Source of the DNA: Aeromonas diversa CDC 2478-85
GTDB lineage: Bacteria; Pseudomonadota; Gammaproteobacteria; Enterobacterales; Aeromonadaceae
Direction: 5' to 3'
Assembly: GCF_000819805.1 (NCBI RefSeq)
Contig: NZ_CDCE01000010.1
Span: 83,414-147,413 of the forward strand
DNA length: 64,000 nt
Shown here: one piece after another, positions 7,495 through 16,414 of the stretch
How the letters are laid out: the number at the start of each line of letters is the position of its first letter
Position numbering within the stretch: the first letter of the stretch is position 1
Program-made: the position numbers and the translations under genes
The notes under the pieces: generated by a model
The model's database searches: none
What the model was told of the DNA's origin: nothing
What the model saw: only the letters and a program-made list of their open reading frames with translations

Positions 7495-7850
7495 CCGAGT
7501 GCATCAACAACAGCTTCAGAGGGGCAGGGTATTGGTTCCCCCCTCTGATTCGCCGAGATGAGGCCATCAGGCCAGGTCGCGAGACAGGGATGTCGAGCGA
7601 GAGGCGGCGGTCCAAGGATGGACCGTCGGCGCGTACCGTTGGCCTGATGGCTGAGGCGAGGGCACTCGACGAAGGAGAGCGAATCAGCGGGGGGTGGCCT
7701 TTCTTTTGGTGACTTTTCTTTGGCCACGCAAAGAAAAGTCACTCGCCACAGCCCGAAGGGCAGGCGAAACCCCCTCGAGGAGGAACTCCTCGCGTCACAT
7801 GCGGCGTAGCCGCATCAAAGTGCCAGGCATAGGCAAGGAGCTGGGCCGAG
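7495..7850 (+). repeat. Long dispersed intergenic repeat, copy C
   Basis: Its left part (GAGTGCATCAACAACAGC, GGGGCAGGGTATTGG) and right part (TGGCCTTTCTTTTGGTGAC onwards) match copy B; the middle 7560-7680 differs. The perfect stem-loop at 7709-7742 is identical to that in copy B. Downstream hairpins GAGGAGGAACTCCTC and ATGCGGCGTAGCCGCAT (with a loop change from copy B) follow. Confidence 0.7.
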
Positions 7851-7883
7851 CGCCTCTCGGAAAGAGGGGAGAGAGGAGGGGGA

Positions 7884-8738
7884 TTATCCCCCCTTCTCCT
7901 CCTGAGGTGGGGTGGCGGTCACCGTCACCTCGATGGCGAGCCCCTGGGCCAGCAGCACCTGCAGATCCTTGAGGTACTCCTCGAGCGTTGGCTCTTCGAG
8001 CAGACGGGCCAGCTCGTTGCCGACCGGAGTGAAGCGGTAGTAGATAAGCTTGATGTGGCCCTGCTTGCCATGCAGGCGCCAGCGTTGGTGGCTAAAGGCC
8101 AGCTCCAGCCCCTCGGCGGGCAGATCGCCCGACTCCAGCTCTCCCTTGTGCAATAGCCCCAGCTCGAACAGCTGCAGCAGGGCGTTGTAGGGGAGGCGGT
8201 ATTTACCGAGCCCCATATGGCTGCTCTTGGCCCGGGTCAGCAGCCGGGCGCCCTGATAGAGGCCGGTGAGCAGGCGCCGCTCGTCACTGCCGGCATAGTG
8301 GCAGGAGAGGGCGCACAGGCGTTGAAACAGCATGGCATCGCGCTGGGTCATCTCCTTGAGGGTGGCCAGGGCGCGGATGGAGAAGCTGCCCGGTGTCACC
8401 ACCTCGAGGGCGAAGATGCGCCCCCACAGCTGCTGCATGGGCACAGAGCCTATCTCTTCGGCCAGCTGCAAGAAGCGGGTCACCCAGTCCGGATCCGGCT
8501 CGCCCCCGGCCACTATCTCGCCGCAGTGGCGCTGGGCCATTACCATGATGGTCTCGAGGTTGCGCTGGCGGGTCGCTTGCTCGGCGGCGAGGCGAAAGGT
8601 GGCGCGCTGCTCGAAGGTGCTGTCGCTGTTTTTGGTCAGCATGCCGTCGATATGGCGGCTGCGCGCCAGGCGCAGGGTCTGCTCCTGGCTGCTCAATATG
8701 TTGGTGTTTTCCCGCTTGGGTGGGGGGAGATCGGACAT
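7884..8738 (-). CDS. TIGR03899-type conserved hypothetical protein
   Basis: The ATG at 8738 (MSDLPPPKRENTN) has AGGGA upstream; a longer frame to 8951 would run through the terminator of the preceding operon. The 284-residue protein is soluble, without signal peptide. It contains QLWGRIFALEVVTPGSFSIRALATLKEMTQ, a stretch seen in the conserved TIGR03899 group of Vibrio/Aeromonas proteins and related DUF2806-type proteins; function is unknown. The C-terminus has a winged-helix-like YRLPYNALLQLFELGLL region followed by a possible sheet ending FTPVGNELARLL. It is probably a single-gene unit. Confidence 0.65.
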   Translation of the reverse strand: MSDLPPPKRENTNILSSQEQTLRLARSRHIDGMLTKNSDSTFEQRATFRLAAEQATRQRNLETIMVMAQRHCGEIVAGGEPDPDWVTRFLQLAEEIGSVPMQQLWGRIFALEVVTPGSFSIRALATLKEMTQRDAMLFQRLCALSCHYAGSDERRLLTGLYQGARLLTRAKSSHMGLGKYRLPYNALLQLFELGLLHKGELESGDLPAEGLELAFSHQRWRLHGKQGHIKLIYYRFTPVGNELARLLEEPTLEEYLKDLQVLLAQGLAIEVTVTATPPQEEKGG

Positions 8739-8789
8739 GACGCATTCCCTGTGATGCAATGACGAGATGTTACTCCCGGATGGGCCATG

Positions 8790-8817
8790 AAAAAACCACC
8801 GCATGAGGCGGTGGTTT
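8790..8817 (-). terminator. Rho-independent terminator of the zinc operon
   Basis: On the minus strand AAACCACCGC, a CTCA loop and GCGGTGG are followed by TTTTTT. It lies about 25 bases after the stop codon of the DUF3299 gene and closes the ytfJ-to-DUF3299 transcript. Confidence 0.85.
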
Positions 8818-8839
8818 CGGTTTATGCCGCGGGCGGAGG

Positions 8840-9313
8840 TTACTCCTCGTAGGGGACCACCTCGACCGCCTCCATGGCGTAGGAGGCGGTGGCCATCTCG
8901 TGGGTCGAGCTCACCACCTTCATGGTGCCCTTGACCCAGATGGCGTCCCACAGGTCGTCCACCGGCGCCCCCTTGGGGAAGCGCACATAGACCACCTGGT
9001 TGGTGGGCGGGGCCGGCACGTGAACGCAGGCGCCAAAGTAGGGCACCAGCAGGAAGGCGGTGATGGTCTTGGCATCCCCCTCCAGCGGGACCACGAAGCC
9101 GGGCAGGCGCACCGGCTTTTCACTGAGCGCCTTGACCACGCCGCCGACCGGTTGCGGGGCTGACATGGGGTTCCCTTCATGGCTGACCGCAGGGGGCGGT
9201 GCATTGCGCTCGTTGGCGGGGATCAGGGCGTCCCAGTCGATGGTCTTGTACTGGGTGGCGCCGGCCGATCCCATCCAGAGCAGGGCCAGCAGGCCCAGTG
9301 CGATACGTTTCAT
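8840..9313 (-). CDS. DUF3299 periplasmic protein, last gene of the zinc operon
   Basis: This 157-residue protein has a signal peptide (MKRIALGLLALLWMGSAGA, cleavage near 19) and the DUF3299 pattern RLPGFVVPLEGDAKTITAFLLVPYFGACVHVPAPPTNQVVYV with a conserved Cys-His pair (GACVHVP). Proteins of this kind travel with DUF2796 zinc proteins and MacB-like ABC genes in Vibrio zinc-regulated (zrg) operons. Here it follows the permease by about 20 bases. A role in periplasmic zinc handling is inferred from context only. Confidence 0.75.
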   Translation of the reverse strand: MKRIALGLLALLWMGSAGATQYKTIDWDALIPANERNAPPPAVSHEGNPMSAPQPVGGVVKALSEKPVRLPGFVVPLEGDAKTITAFLLVPYFGACVHVPAPPTNQVVYVRFPKGAPVDDLWDAIWVKGTMKVVSSTHEMATASYAMEAVEVVPYEE

Positions 9314-9332
9314 CGGTATTCCTCTTGTCAGA

Positions 9333-10580
9333 TCAAAAACGAATGCTCATGCCATCGCTCAAGGAGTAGCGGTAGGCGCGCCAGGCCGGCAGCAGCCCGA
9401 TGACGAGGCCGGCCAGCCACACCAGCACGAGCAGCTGCCCTTCGCGCAAGGTGGGCAGGGTGAGGGGGAATTGCAGGCCATAGTGGCTTGAGAGCAGCGG
9501 CGCCGCGATAAGTTGGGCACCGTAGAGCAGCCCCAGCCCCATCAGGATGCCGATGCTGGTGAGGGCCACCGCCTCCAGGGCGAGCAGGGCAAACAGGTGG
9601 CGCGGCGTGGCCCCGAGGGAGCGCAGTATGGCGAGCTCGCGGCGCCGTTCGTTGAGCCCCGCCAGCAGGGTGGTGAGCATGCCGATGAGGCCGGCCACCA
9701 CCACGAAGCCGGCGATGACAGCCAGCGCCGTCTCGGCCACGCTCATCAGCCCCCACAGCTCTTGCAGGGCGGCGCCCGGCAGGATGGCCATCAGGGGTTC
9801 GCTCGGCCAGGTGTTGATGGCGCGTTGCAGCTGAAAGGCGAGAATGCGCTGGTTCAGCCCCACCATGAAGGCGGTGAGGGTCTTGGGAGTGAGATCCTGG
9901 GCCAGCGCCTGCTCGGCGGAGACCGCCTTGCTGTGGCGCCCCGTCTCCCACCCCAGGTGGATCGCCTCTATGCCGGCGAGCGGCACATGCACGGTGCGAT
10001 CGATGGGGGTGCCGGTGGGGGCCAGGATCCCTACCACCTTGAACGGCAGGTTGTCGTGCCGGGTGAACGAGGTGTTGCCGGCCCCGTGGGCGATGACGAT
10101 GGATTGATCGAGCCGGTAGCCGAGCTTGCGCGCCACGTCGGCGCCGAGCACAGCCTCAAAGGGGGTCTCGAAGGGGCGCCCCTCGGCCAGGGTCAGGGGC
10201 TGCTGGCGGCCGTAGCGCAGGTATTTGAAGTAGTCCCCGTTGGTGCCGAGCACCCGAAACCCCTTGTGAGAGTCGCCGAGGGAGAGGGGGATGGTCCAGG
10301 CGATGCCGCGCTGGGCGCGGATCTTCTGGTAGGTGTCCCAGCCCACGTTGTTGGTGGGGTTGCCGATGCGAAACACGGAGTAGAGCAGCAGGTTCACCTG
10401 GCCGGAGCGGGCGCCGACGATGAGGTCTGTGCCCGAGACGGTGCTGGCGAAGCTGTCGCGGGCCTGGGTGCGCACCCGCTCCACCCCGAGCAGCAGGGTG
10501 ACGCTGACGGCGACGGCGAGCAGGGTCAGGCCGGCGGTAAGCCGGCGGGCCCACAGGCTCTGCAGGGCGAGTCTTAACAT
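9333..10580 (-). CDS. ABC transporter permease, FtsX/MacB type
   Basis: The 415-residue protein has one N-terminal membrane segment (about 15-33, LTAGLTLLAVAVSVTLLLGVERVR), a large periplasmic domain and three C-terminal membrane segments (about 270-305, 325-350, 380-400), the classic FtsX/MacB topology. Motif ERRRELAILRSLGATPRHLFALL is the coupling-helix region of this family. It overlaps the ATPase gene by 7 bases, so the two are translationally coupled. In the zrg zinc system of Vibrio an ABC pair of this sort is needed with the DUF2796 protein; the same is inferred here. Confidence 0.8.
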   Translation of the reverse strand: MLRLALQSLWARRLTAGLTLLAVAVSVTLLLGVERVRTQARDSFASTVSGTDLIVGARSGQVNLLLYSVFRIGNPTNNVGWDTYQKIRAQRGIAWTIPLSLGDSHKGFRVLGTNGDYFKYLRYGRQQPLTLAEGRPFETPFEAVLGADVARKLGYRLDQSIVIAHGAGNTSFTRHDNLPFKVVGILAPTGTPIDRTVHVPLAGIEAIHLGWETGRHSKAVSAEQALAQDLTPKTLTAFMVGLNQRILAFQLQRAINTWPSEPLMAILPGAALQELWGLMSVAETALAVIAGFVVVAGLIGMLTTLLAGLNERRRELAILRSLGATPRHLFALLALEAVALTSIGILMGLGLLYGAQLIAAPLLSSHYGLQFPLTLPTLREGQLLVLVWLAGLVIGLLPAWRAYRYSLSDGMSIRF

Positions 10581-11263
10581 TGGCTCCTCCGGTTCAGTTG
10601 GCGCAGATCTTCGACCCGGGGGAAGAGGGGCTCGAGGCCTGGGTCGTGGCTGACGAAGATCAGGGTCGAGCCCTGTTTGTCACACTCCTCAAACAGGAGC
10701 CGGATAAAGGCGGCCCGGTTGTCGCTGTCGAGGGCCGAGGTGGGCTCGTCGGCGATCACCAGAGGGGGGGAGCCTATCAGGGCTCGCGCGGCGGCCACCC
10801 GCTGCTGCTGGCCGATGCTCAAGGCGTGCACCGGGCGGGTGTGGAGCTCGTCGGGCAGCTGCAACGCGCGCAGCAGGCGGCGGGCCTCGGCCTCGGGCGG
10901 GGCGCAGAGGCGCTCGCGCTTTTGCGGCGAGAAGGTGAGGGCGCTGGTGACGTTCTCAATCACGCCGAGATAGGGCAGCAGGTTGAACTGCTGGAAGATG
11001 TAGCCGAGCTCGGCGGCGCGAAACCCGTCGCGGGCACGGGAGGAGAGCTGGGCCAGTGATTGGCCCAGCACCTCGAGCGTGCCGTGGTTGACGGTCTGAA
11101 TGCCGGCGAGCAGCCCCAGCAGGGTCGACTTGCCCGATCCCGACGGTCCCTTGATAAAGACCCGCTCCCCTTCGAGCAGGGTCAGTGACGGGATCTCGAG
11201 CACGGGGTCGTGGCCCGGCCAGGCGAAGCCGAGATCACTGATGTTTACCACGGTACGGCTCAT
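10574..11263 (-). CDS. ABC transporter ATP-binding protein (LolD/MacB-like)
   Basis: This 229-residue ATPase has Walker A GPSGSGKST at residues 39-47, Q-loop IFQQFNLL, a signature region LSIGQQQR, Walker B LVIADEPTSALD and H-loop FVSHD. The LSIGQQQR signature replaces the usual LSGGQ, as in other LolD/MacB-like members. It starts three bases after zrgA ends and overlaps the permease gene, which fits a shared transcript. The substrate is unknown, but all neighbours point to zinc. Confidence 0.85.
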   Translation of the reverse strand: MSRTVVNISDLGFAWPGHDPVLEIPSLTLLEGERVFIKGPSGSGKSTLLGLLAGIQTVNHGTLEVLGQSLAQLSSRARDGFRAAELGYIFQQFNLLPYLGVIENVTSALTFSPQKRERLCAPPEAEARRLLRALQLPDELHTRPVHALSIGQQQRVAAARALIGSPPLVIADEPTSALDSDNRAAFIRLLFEECDKQGSTLIFVSHDPGLEPLFPRVEDLRQLNRRSQC

Positions 11264-11266
11264 GGC

Positions 11267-11830
11267 TTACCAACCCAGGGTCTTGTTGTCGGGGGTCAGC
11301 TCACCGGCCACCTGGCCACCCGGGATCAAGCCCTGCACGGTCAGCTTCTCCAGGCTCGGGTAGAAGGTGAAGAGGCCGGCCTCGAGCCCCTTGAGCTCGG
11401 TCGGTTGTTGGCAGGTGAAGGTGTAGGTGGCGCCGAGATCAGCGTGCCCCTCGTGGTGGTCGTGATCGTTGGCATCATGATGGTCATGGTCATGGTCGTG
11501 CTCATCCTCCTCCTGACCGCCCTGAATCACCTGTTCGGTCAGGGTGCAGCCGGCGGCGGGAGTCGGGATGAACAGGCCCTCGGCGGCCTTGAGCCGGGCC
11601 AGGGCCTGGGCCATGCGGGCCTTCTCGTCGTCAGTTTTCGGTGCGTGCTCGAAGCCGATCAGGTCGGCGGCGGGGGTGGTCAGCTCCAGCATCAGCTGGT
11701 TACCGTCTTGCACCAGGTTGAGCTGGCCGTGGCCGTGCTCGTGGGCGCCGTGACCGGCACTGGCGTGATCGTCGTGGTGGGCGCTGGCAGAAAAGGCGGC
11801 AGCCGCCATCATCAGGGCGATAGTCTTCAT
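11267..11830 (-). CDS. zrgA: ZrgA-like DUF2796 zinc-binding periplasmic protein
   Basis: This 187-residue exported protein (signal peptide about residues 1-17, ending SASA) has two histidine-rich runs: residues 18-35 (HHDDHASAGHGAHEHGHG) and a D/H run near 110-130. The segment ELTTPAADLIGFEHAPKT is the DUF2796 hallmark. In Vibrio the DUF2796 protein ZrgA is part of a zinc-uptake system repressed by Zur. Here it lies in the same order with ABC genes and a DUF3299 gene, downstream of a Zur-like box. The histidine runs would bind zinc in the periplasm. The name is by homology recall. Confidence 0.8.
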   Translation of the reverse strand: MKTIALMMAAAAFSASAHHDDHASAGHGAHEHGHGQLNLVQDGNQLMLELTTPAADLIGFEHAPKTDDEKARMAQALARLKAAEGLFIPTPAAGCTLTEQVIQGGQEEDEHDHDHDHHDANDHDHHEGHADLGATYTFTCQQPTELKGLEAGLFTFYPSLEKLTVQGLIPGGQVAGELTPDNKTLGW

Positions 11831-11887
11831 AGTTACTCCTGTTAAATCAAAGGGATTGGTGCCATCAGAGGCTCGAGTAGAGGCGAT

Positions 11888-12160
11888 TTAACAGGGGGGT
11901 GCCCGGATCGGGTAGTGGCCGGGGGCCGAGAGGGGGATGAATTCGTGCAGGCAAGGGGTGGCCTGCGGGGTGCCCGGCGGTGAGGGTAGTGCCGGCGCGG
12001 CAGTGCCGGGCAGCCACTTACCATCGAGATGGACGGCACAGAGTTGGCACAGATGGGGGTGATCGGGAGCCAGGCTGTCGAGCTGGTGCACCGCCAGGGC
12101 GGGTTGCATCCATAGCCAACCCGACAGCCAAAGCCAGAGCAGGGCGCGCATCTTGAACAT
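11888..12160 (-). CDS. Small exported CxxC protein of the zinc operon
   Basis: The 90-residue product has a signal sequence (MFKMRALLWLWLSGWLWMQPALA) and a short mature part with VHQLDSLAPDHPHLCQLCAVHLDG, which offers His and two Cys in CQLC as possible metal ligands, then a proline-rich tail with one more Cys near the end. It resembles small DUF2946-type proteins found beside metal transporters, but the match is loose. Position between ytfJ and zrgA suggests metal handling. Confidence 0.65.
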   Translation of the reverse strand: MFKMRALLWLWLSGWLWMQPALAVHQLDSLAPDHPHLCQLCAVHLDGKWLPGTAAPALPSPPGTPQATPCLHEFIPLSAPGHYPIRAPPC

Positions 12161-12190
12161 CTTGATGGGGATCGCCCCTGCTCCTCTTGG

Positions 12191-12733
12191 TTAGATATGG
12201 GACTTGATCAGCCCCATGACCTGTTCAATATCGTTTTGTGCCAACTGGCCATCCTTGACGAACAGCACCTTGCCATCCTTGCCGACCAGCACGATGGCCG
12301 AGCTCTCCGGCGCCAGATCCCAGGCGTTGCGGGCCATGCCCTTGGCATCGAGCACCATGCTCGACCAGGGGAACTCTTTCTTGCTGTCCTCGGCGCTGCT
12401 CTTGACGAAGCCCGAGGTGCCCCAGATGGCATCATTGCTGTTGATGATGGTGACCGTCTGGTACTTCTCATGGGGCAACTTGGCGGCCTTAATCGCCTCG
12501 ATCATCGGGGCGTTGAGCTCCTTGGCGCTGGAACGACCCGCGATGTGCTGGATCAGGTAGACCTTGCCGGTGAGCACGCCGCTCTGCCAGGGCTGGTAGG
12601 CGATATCCTTGCCACTGAGCACCAGCTCGCCACTGTCGCTGATCTTGACGACCGGAACAGGGGTGGATTCCTTGATGTTGTGAGCCATGGCCAGGGGCGA
12701 CAGCAGCGCCAGGGTAAGAGCCAGGTGTTTCAT
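12191..12733 (-). CDS. ytfJ: YtfJ family protein, first gene of the putative Zur operon
   Basis: The 180-residue periplasmic protein has a signal peptide (MKHLALTLALLSPLAMA) and a thioredoxin-like fold without the CxxC pair. LVLSGKDIAYQPWQSGVLTGKVYLIQHIAGRSSAKELNAPMIEAI and TVTIINSNDAIWGTSGFVKSSAEDSKKEFPWSSMVLD are the family blocks. YtfJ function is not established. Here it leads a run of six same-strand genes for zinc handling and has a Zur-like box 18 bases before its start codon, which suggests a role under zinc limitation. Confidence 0.8.
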   Translation of the reverse strand: MKHLALTLALLSPLAMAHNIKESTPVPVVKISDSGELVLSGKDIAYQPWQSGVLTGKVYLIQHIAGRSSAKELNAPMIEAIKAAKLPHEKYQTVTIINSNDAIWGTSGFVKSSAEDSKKEFPWSSMVLDAKGMARNAWDLAPESSAIVLVGKDGKVLFVKDGQLAQNDIEQVMGLIKSHI

Positions 12734-12750
12734 CCTGATGACACTCCTTT

Positions 12751-12765
12751 TGTTATGTTATAACG
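12751..12765 (-). promoter_or_regulatory. Zur-like operator
   Basis: TGTTATGTTATAACG matches the gammaproteobacterial Zur palindrome (TGTTATA-N-TATAACA) at 12 of the 14 defined positions. It lies 18-32 bases upstream of the ytfJ start codon, a position that would block transcription. The match is seen directly; Zur binding is inferred from it and from the zinc genes downstream. Confidence 0.6.
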
Positions 12766-12917
12766 GTTTGAGCCCAGTGGGAACGGGCAAAATGTATCCT
12801 AATCTGATCCGACCTGTTTAAAAAGTGTTAAGTGGTGTGGCCGGCATCATGAGGGGACGCAGCATGCCACGGGGAGCGGCAAATGCCACTGCCCCTGCTA
12901 CTGGTTGGATCAGTGGA

Positions 12918-13793
12918 TCAATAGAGGGGTTCGCTGACCAGAGGGATCTTCGACAGCATCATCTGTTGCACCAGCACGGGAGAGCCGGTGAGCAGCACAT
13001 GGGGTTGGCTGTTGATCTGGACCGTCTCACCCTTGATGCCACTGTCGGCCGTGATGGCGAGCCAGGCGGGGGAGACGCTGCCGACGCTGATATCGGGGTA
13101 GATGATAGAGAGCGAGTAGTCAGGCAGCAGCTCGGCCAGCAGGGCCGCCATCAGCAGGGCCCGCTCGTCGCTGTCGGCCCGGTTTTGCTGAAGTGCCTGC
13201 AGGGGAGGGGCGAAGTGATCCATCTGCTCTTTGGGGCTGGGGATGGCCGCTATCCACTCCTGAATCAGGGCGACGCTCTTGGCGGTGTCGGGCTGGATAA
13301 ACTGCCTGGCCAGGGGCTGCAGCGCATGCTTGAGCTGATAAAAGAGCTGGGAGTAGTTGGGGCGCACACAGGGCAGACGCCGATCGGTCGGGTGAACGCA
13401 AGGGGTGATGCGCAGGGCATAGAAGGCATCTTCCTGATATTGATGGTATGCCTGCCAGAAGATGATGGACTCCGGGCTCTGATCTCGCAGGGCGAAAGCC
13501 TGCTCGAGGTTGGCAAACTTGACCGCTCCCTCCGGGCTGAGCCGGTTGATCTCGGCGAGGGTCCCCTGCAGCTTCTCTCCCATCTGGTCAAACAGGGTCT
13601 CGAGGGGAAAGTTGAGGGCCTTGTCCAGGGTGACCATCTCCAGGCGGCTGGCCTCGAGCGCACTCTCATCGGCCGAGAAGGTGATGTGGTGTTTGTGGCC
13701 ATCCGGTGAGTGCCATTGCCACTGCAGGGTCAGATTTTCGGCCTGAGTGAAGGGAGAGAGGGTCATACTCAGCAGGACAGGGAACCACTTCAT
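12918..13793 (-). CDS. Exported protein of unknown function
   Basis: The 291-residue product begins with a signal peptide (MKWFPVLLSMTLSPFTQA, then AENL). The mature part is mostly helical, with two Cys in the middle (ITPCVHPTDRRLPCVRPNYSQLF, about 130-145) that could form a disulphide, and a C-terminal beta-rich region. No family is recognised. It is read separately from the zinc operon: about 180 bases separate them and the Zur-like box lies in the gap. Confidence 0.65.
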   Translation of the reverse strand: MKWFPVLLSMTLSPFTQAENLTLQWQWHSPDGHKHHITFSADESALEASRLEMVTLDKALNFPLETLFDQMGEKLQGTLAEINRLSPEGAVKFANLEQAFALRDQSPESIIFWQAYHQYQEDAFYALRITPCVHPTDRRLPCVRPNYSQLFYQLKHALQPLARQFIQPDTAKSVALIQEWIAAIPSPKEQMDHFAPPLQALQQNRADSDERALLMAALLAELLPDYSLSIIYPDISVGSVSPAWLAITADSGIKGETVQINSQPHVLLTGSPVLVQQMMLSKIPLVSEPLY

Positions 13794-13955
13794 GGCTGTT
13801 CACTCCGTAGTGACCCCTTGACGGCGTGTGCCAAGGGAATAAGTTAATTTCTAGGTGAATCCGTACGGCGATGGAGCACTATCTGTCTGCTTTCTAAACA
13901 AGCTCATGAAATCGCTGTTCTTTTTTTTCTAAAAAAAATCGGTATGGGAGGAGAA

Positions 13956-14303
13956 ATGGGCGCCTGGGGATCGGGTCTGTTGTTGGTGGCACTGGGCATG
14001 GCGGTGCCGGCCATGGCGGGGAGCGTGACCGTGACGCGCGGGGATCAGAAAGTGGATGCCTTTGCCCTGCGCGATCAACTGGCGCGTGAACACGAGTGGC
14101 AGGAGTGGCTGCGCCATCAGGAGGCGCTCAAGTGGCTCGAGGTGCTGCCGGTCAACTGTGAGCTGGTGAGCAAAGACGATGGCAGCTATCGCTGTGGCGG
14201 GGAGTGGTATCGGCAATACAACCAGGACGGCAAGGATATCTACATTCGCGGCGAGCCGCAGGCTCCGGCCACGCCGCGCACCGTGCCGGACGCACCGCAC
14301 TAG
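13956..14303 (+). CDS. Small exported protein (115 aa)
   Basis: The ATG at 13956 is preferred over 13944 because GGAGGAG lies just before it. A signal peptide (GLLLVALGMAVPAMA) is followed by a small acidic/aromatic domain with two cysteines (PVNCELV and GSYRCGGEWYRQY), likely a disulphide. It has a proline-rich tail and no known family. It is convergent with ppa and separated from it by a terminator. Confidence 0.65.
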   Translation: MGAWGSGLLLVALGMAVPAMAGSVTVTRGDQKVDAFALRDQLAREHEWQEWLRHQEALKWLEVLPVNCELVSKDDGSYRCGGEWYRQYNQDGKDIYIRGEPQAPATPRTVPDAPH

Positions 14304-14315
14304 GTGAGGCCAGAA

Positions 14316-14348
14316 TGCAAAAGGGGCGCCCGTGGGCGCCCCTTTTTC
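14316..14348. terminator. Bidirectional Rho-independent terminator
   Basis: AAAAGGGGCGCCC, GTG, GGGCGCCCCTTTTT forms a near-perfect hairpin with an A-tract on one side and a T-tract on the other. It serves the 13956 gene on plus and ppa on minus. Confidence 0.9.
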
Positions 14349-14357
14349 GATCACGCC

Positions 14358-14885
14358 TTACTTCTTGGCGCGCTCGACGGAGGAGAGGATCTCGGCCTCG
14401 GCTTCGGCCTTGTCGCCCCAACCATCAACCTTGACCCACTTGCCGGCTTCCAGCTCTTTGTAGCGCTCGAAGAAGTGCTGGATTTGGGCCTTGAGCAGCT
14501 CAGGCAGATCGTTGACGTCCTGGATGTGGTCGTATTGCTTGGTCAGCTTGGAGTGCGGAACGGCCACTACCTTGGCATCTTGACCGGATTCGTCGGTCAT
14601 CTTCAGCACGCCAACCGGGCGGCAGCGAATGACGGAGCCAGCCAGCAGCGGGTAGGGAGTCGGAACCAGCACGTCAACCGGGTCACCGTCCAGGGACAGG
14701 GTGCCGTTCACGTAGCCGTAGTTGCACGGGTAGAACATGGGGGTGGCCATGAAGCGGTCAACGAAGATGGCGCCGCTGTCCTTGTCGACTTCGTACTTGA
14801 TCGGGTCGGCGTTTTGCGGGATTTCGATGACGACGTAGATGTCTTCGGGCAGGCTCTTGCCGGCCGGTACCAGGTTCAGGCTCAT
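14358..14885 (-). CDS. ppa: Inorganic pyrophosphatase
   Basis: This is a family I soluble pyrophosphatase of 175 residues, the usual bacterial length. The active-site blocks are intact: [21 protein letters not shown], and DGDPVDVLV with the metal-binding aspartates, then the IKD-like QDAKVVAVP region. It hydrolyses pyrophosphate from nucleotide, aminoacyl-tRNA and nucleic acid synthesis. It is a single gene divergent from mpl. Confidence 0.97.
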   Translation of the reverse strand: MSLNLVPAGKSLPEDIYVVIEIPQNADPIKYEVDKDSGAIFVDRFMATPMFYPCNYGYVNGTLSLDGDPVDVLVPTPYPLLAGSVIRCRPVGVLKMTDESGQDAKVVAVPHSKLTKQYDHIQDVNDLPELLKAQIQHFFERYKELEAGKWVKVDGWGDKAEAEAEILSSVERAKK

Positions 14886-15046
14886 GACGTTTCCTTAAAA
14901 CGGTTGAGGCGGAAATAAAGTGCAGACGCACATTATAGCGAGCTCGCTTCAAATGACCATATCAGGCGCCTCGCGCCATCCTTCCCGTGCCAAACCGGGG
15001 GCGTGATTGCTAGAATGGCGCCCTACTGACATGAAAAGGAAGCGGT

Positions 15047-16414
15047 ATGCACATTCACATCCTCGGGATCTGCGGCACCTTCATGGGCGGTCTGGCCGTG
15101 TTGGCCAAGCAGCTCGGATACCGGGTCACCGGGTCGGACGCCAACGTCTATCCCCCCATGAGCACCCAGCTGGAGCAGCAGGGGATCGAGCTCATCGAAG
15201 GCTATGACCCCGCCCAGCTCGATCCGGCGCCGGATCTGGTGGTGGTCGGCAACGCCATGAGCCGTGGCAACCCCTGCGTGGAATATGTGCTCAATCGCAA
15301 CCTGCCTTATGTCTCCGGCCCCCAGTGGCTGCTCGAGCACGTGCTCAAAGATCGCTGGGTGCTGGCCGTCGCCGGCACCCACGGCAAGACCACCACCGCC
15401 AGCATGCTGGCCTGGGTGCTGGAGTACGCCAAGCTGGAGCCCGGTTTCCTCATCGGTGGCGTGCCGGGTAACTTCCCGGTGTCGGCACGGCTCGGCGCCG
15501 CTCCCTTCTTCGTGATCGAGGCCGACGAGTACGACTGCGCCTTCTTCGACAAGCGCTCCAAGTTTGTTCACTACCGCCCGCGCACCCTCATCATGAACAA
15601 CCTGGAGTTCGACCACGCCGACATCTTCCCTGACTTGGCCGCCATCCAGCGTCAGTTCCACCACCTGCTGCGCATCGTGCCGGGCACCGGGCGGGTCTTC
15701 TATCCCAAGGCCGATGCCAACCTGGCGGCGGTGCACCGGATGGGCTGCTGGAGCGAGGTCGAGCTGGTGGGGGAAGACGCCACCTGGCGCGCGGTCAAAC
15801 TCAAGGCCGACGGCTCCGCCTTCGAGGTGTGGCTGGACGGGCAGAAGCAGGGTGAGGTGCACTGGTCCTGCATCGGCGAGCACAACGTCAACAACGGTCT
15901 GATGGCCATCGCCGCCGCCCGCCACGCCGGGGTCATGGTGGAGCACGCGATCAAAGGCCTGTGCGAGTTCCAGTCTCCCAAGCGGCGCATGGAGCTCAAG
16001 GGCGAGGTGGCCGGCATCCGGGTCTACGACGACTTTGCCCACCACCCGACGGCGATCGCCACCACCCTCGGCGGCCTGCGCGCGCGGGTCGGCGGCGAGC
16101 GCATCCTGGCGGTGCTGGAGCCGCGCTCCAACACCATGAAGCTCGGGGTGCACAAGGAGGAGCTGGCCGGCTGCTTTGGCGATGCCGACGAGGTGTTCTT
16201 CTTCCAGCCCCCCAACATCGGCTGGGATCTGGGGGAGGTGACCCGTCACATGGCCAAGCCGGGCAAGGTGTTTGGCGATCTGGAGACCCTGGTAAACCGG
16301 CTGGTGGCCGAGTGCCGCGACGGGGATCATATTCTCATCATGAGTAACGGTGGCTTTGGCGGCATTCACGACAAGCTGCTGACCCGCCTCAAGGAGTATC
16401 ACGGCCTGGCATGA
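15047..16414 (+). CDS. mpl: UDP-N-acetylmuramate:murein tripeptide ligase
   Basis: This 455-residue Mur-ligase homologue recycles L-Ala-D-Glu-mDAP tripeptide onto UDP-MurNAc. The N-terminal [21 protein letters not shown] block is the Mpl form of the UDP-binding domain (GTFMGG rather than GIGGSGM of MurC). ATP-binding [14 protein letters not shown] is at about residues 110-123, and [12 protein letters not shown] and [11 protein letters not shown] of the C-terminal domain are present. It overlaps ubiX by four bases (ATGA). Confidence 0.97.
   Translation: MHIHILGICGTFMGGLAVLAKQLGYRVTGSDANVYPPMSTQLEQQGIELIEGYDPAQLDPAPDLVVVGNAMSRGNPCVEYVLNRNLPYVSGPQWLLEHVLKDRWVLAVAGTHGKTTTASMLAWVLEYAKLEPGFLIGGVPGNFPVSARLGAAPFFVIEADEYDCAFFDKRSKFVHYRPRTLIMNNLEFDHADIFPDLAAIQRQFHHLLRIVPGTGRVFYPKADANLAAVHRMGCWSEVELVGEDATWRAVKLKADGSAFEVWLDGQKQGEVHWSCIGEHNVNNGLMAIAAARHAGVMVEHAIKGLCEFQSPKRRMELKGEVAGIRVYDDFAHHPTAIATTLGGLRARVGGERILAVLEPRSNTMKLGVHKEELAGCFGDADEVFFFQPPNIGWDLGEVTRHMAKPGKVFGDLETLVNRLVAECRDGDHILIMSNGGFGGIHDKLLTRLKEYHGLA

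Noticed and set aside
15023-16402. 459-codon minus frame opposite mpl
   Set aside because: Shadow; mpl motifs are intact on plus and the antisense product has no domain character.
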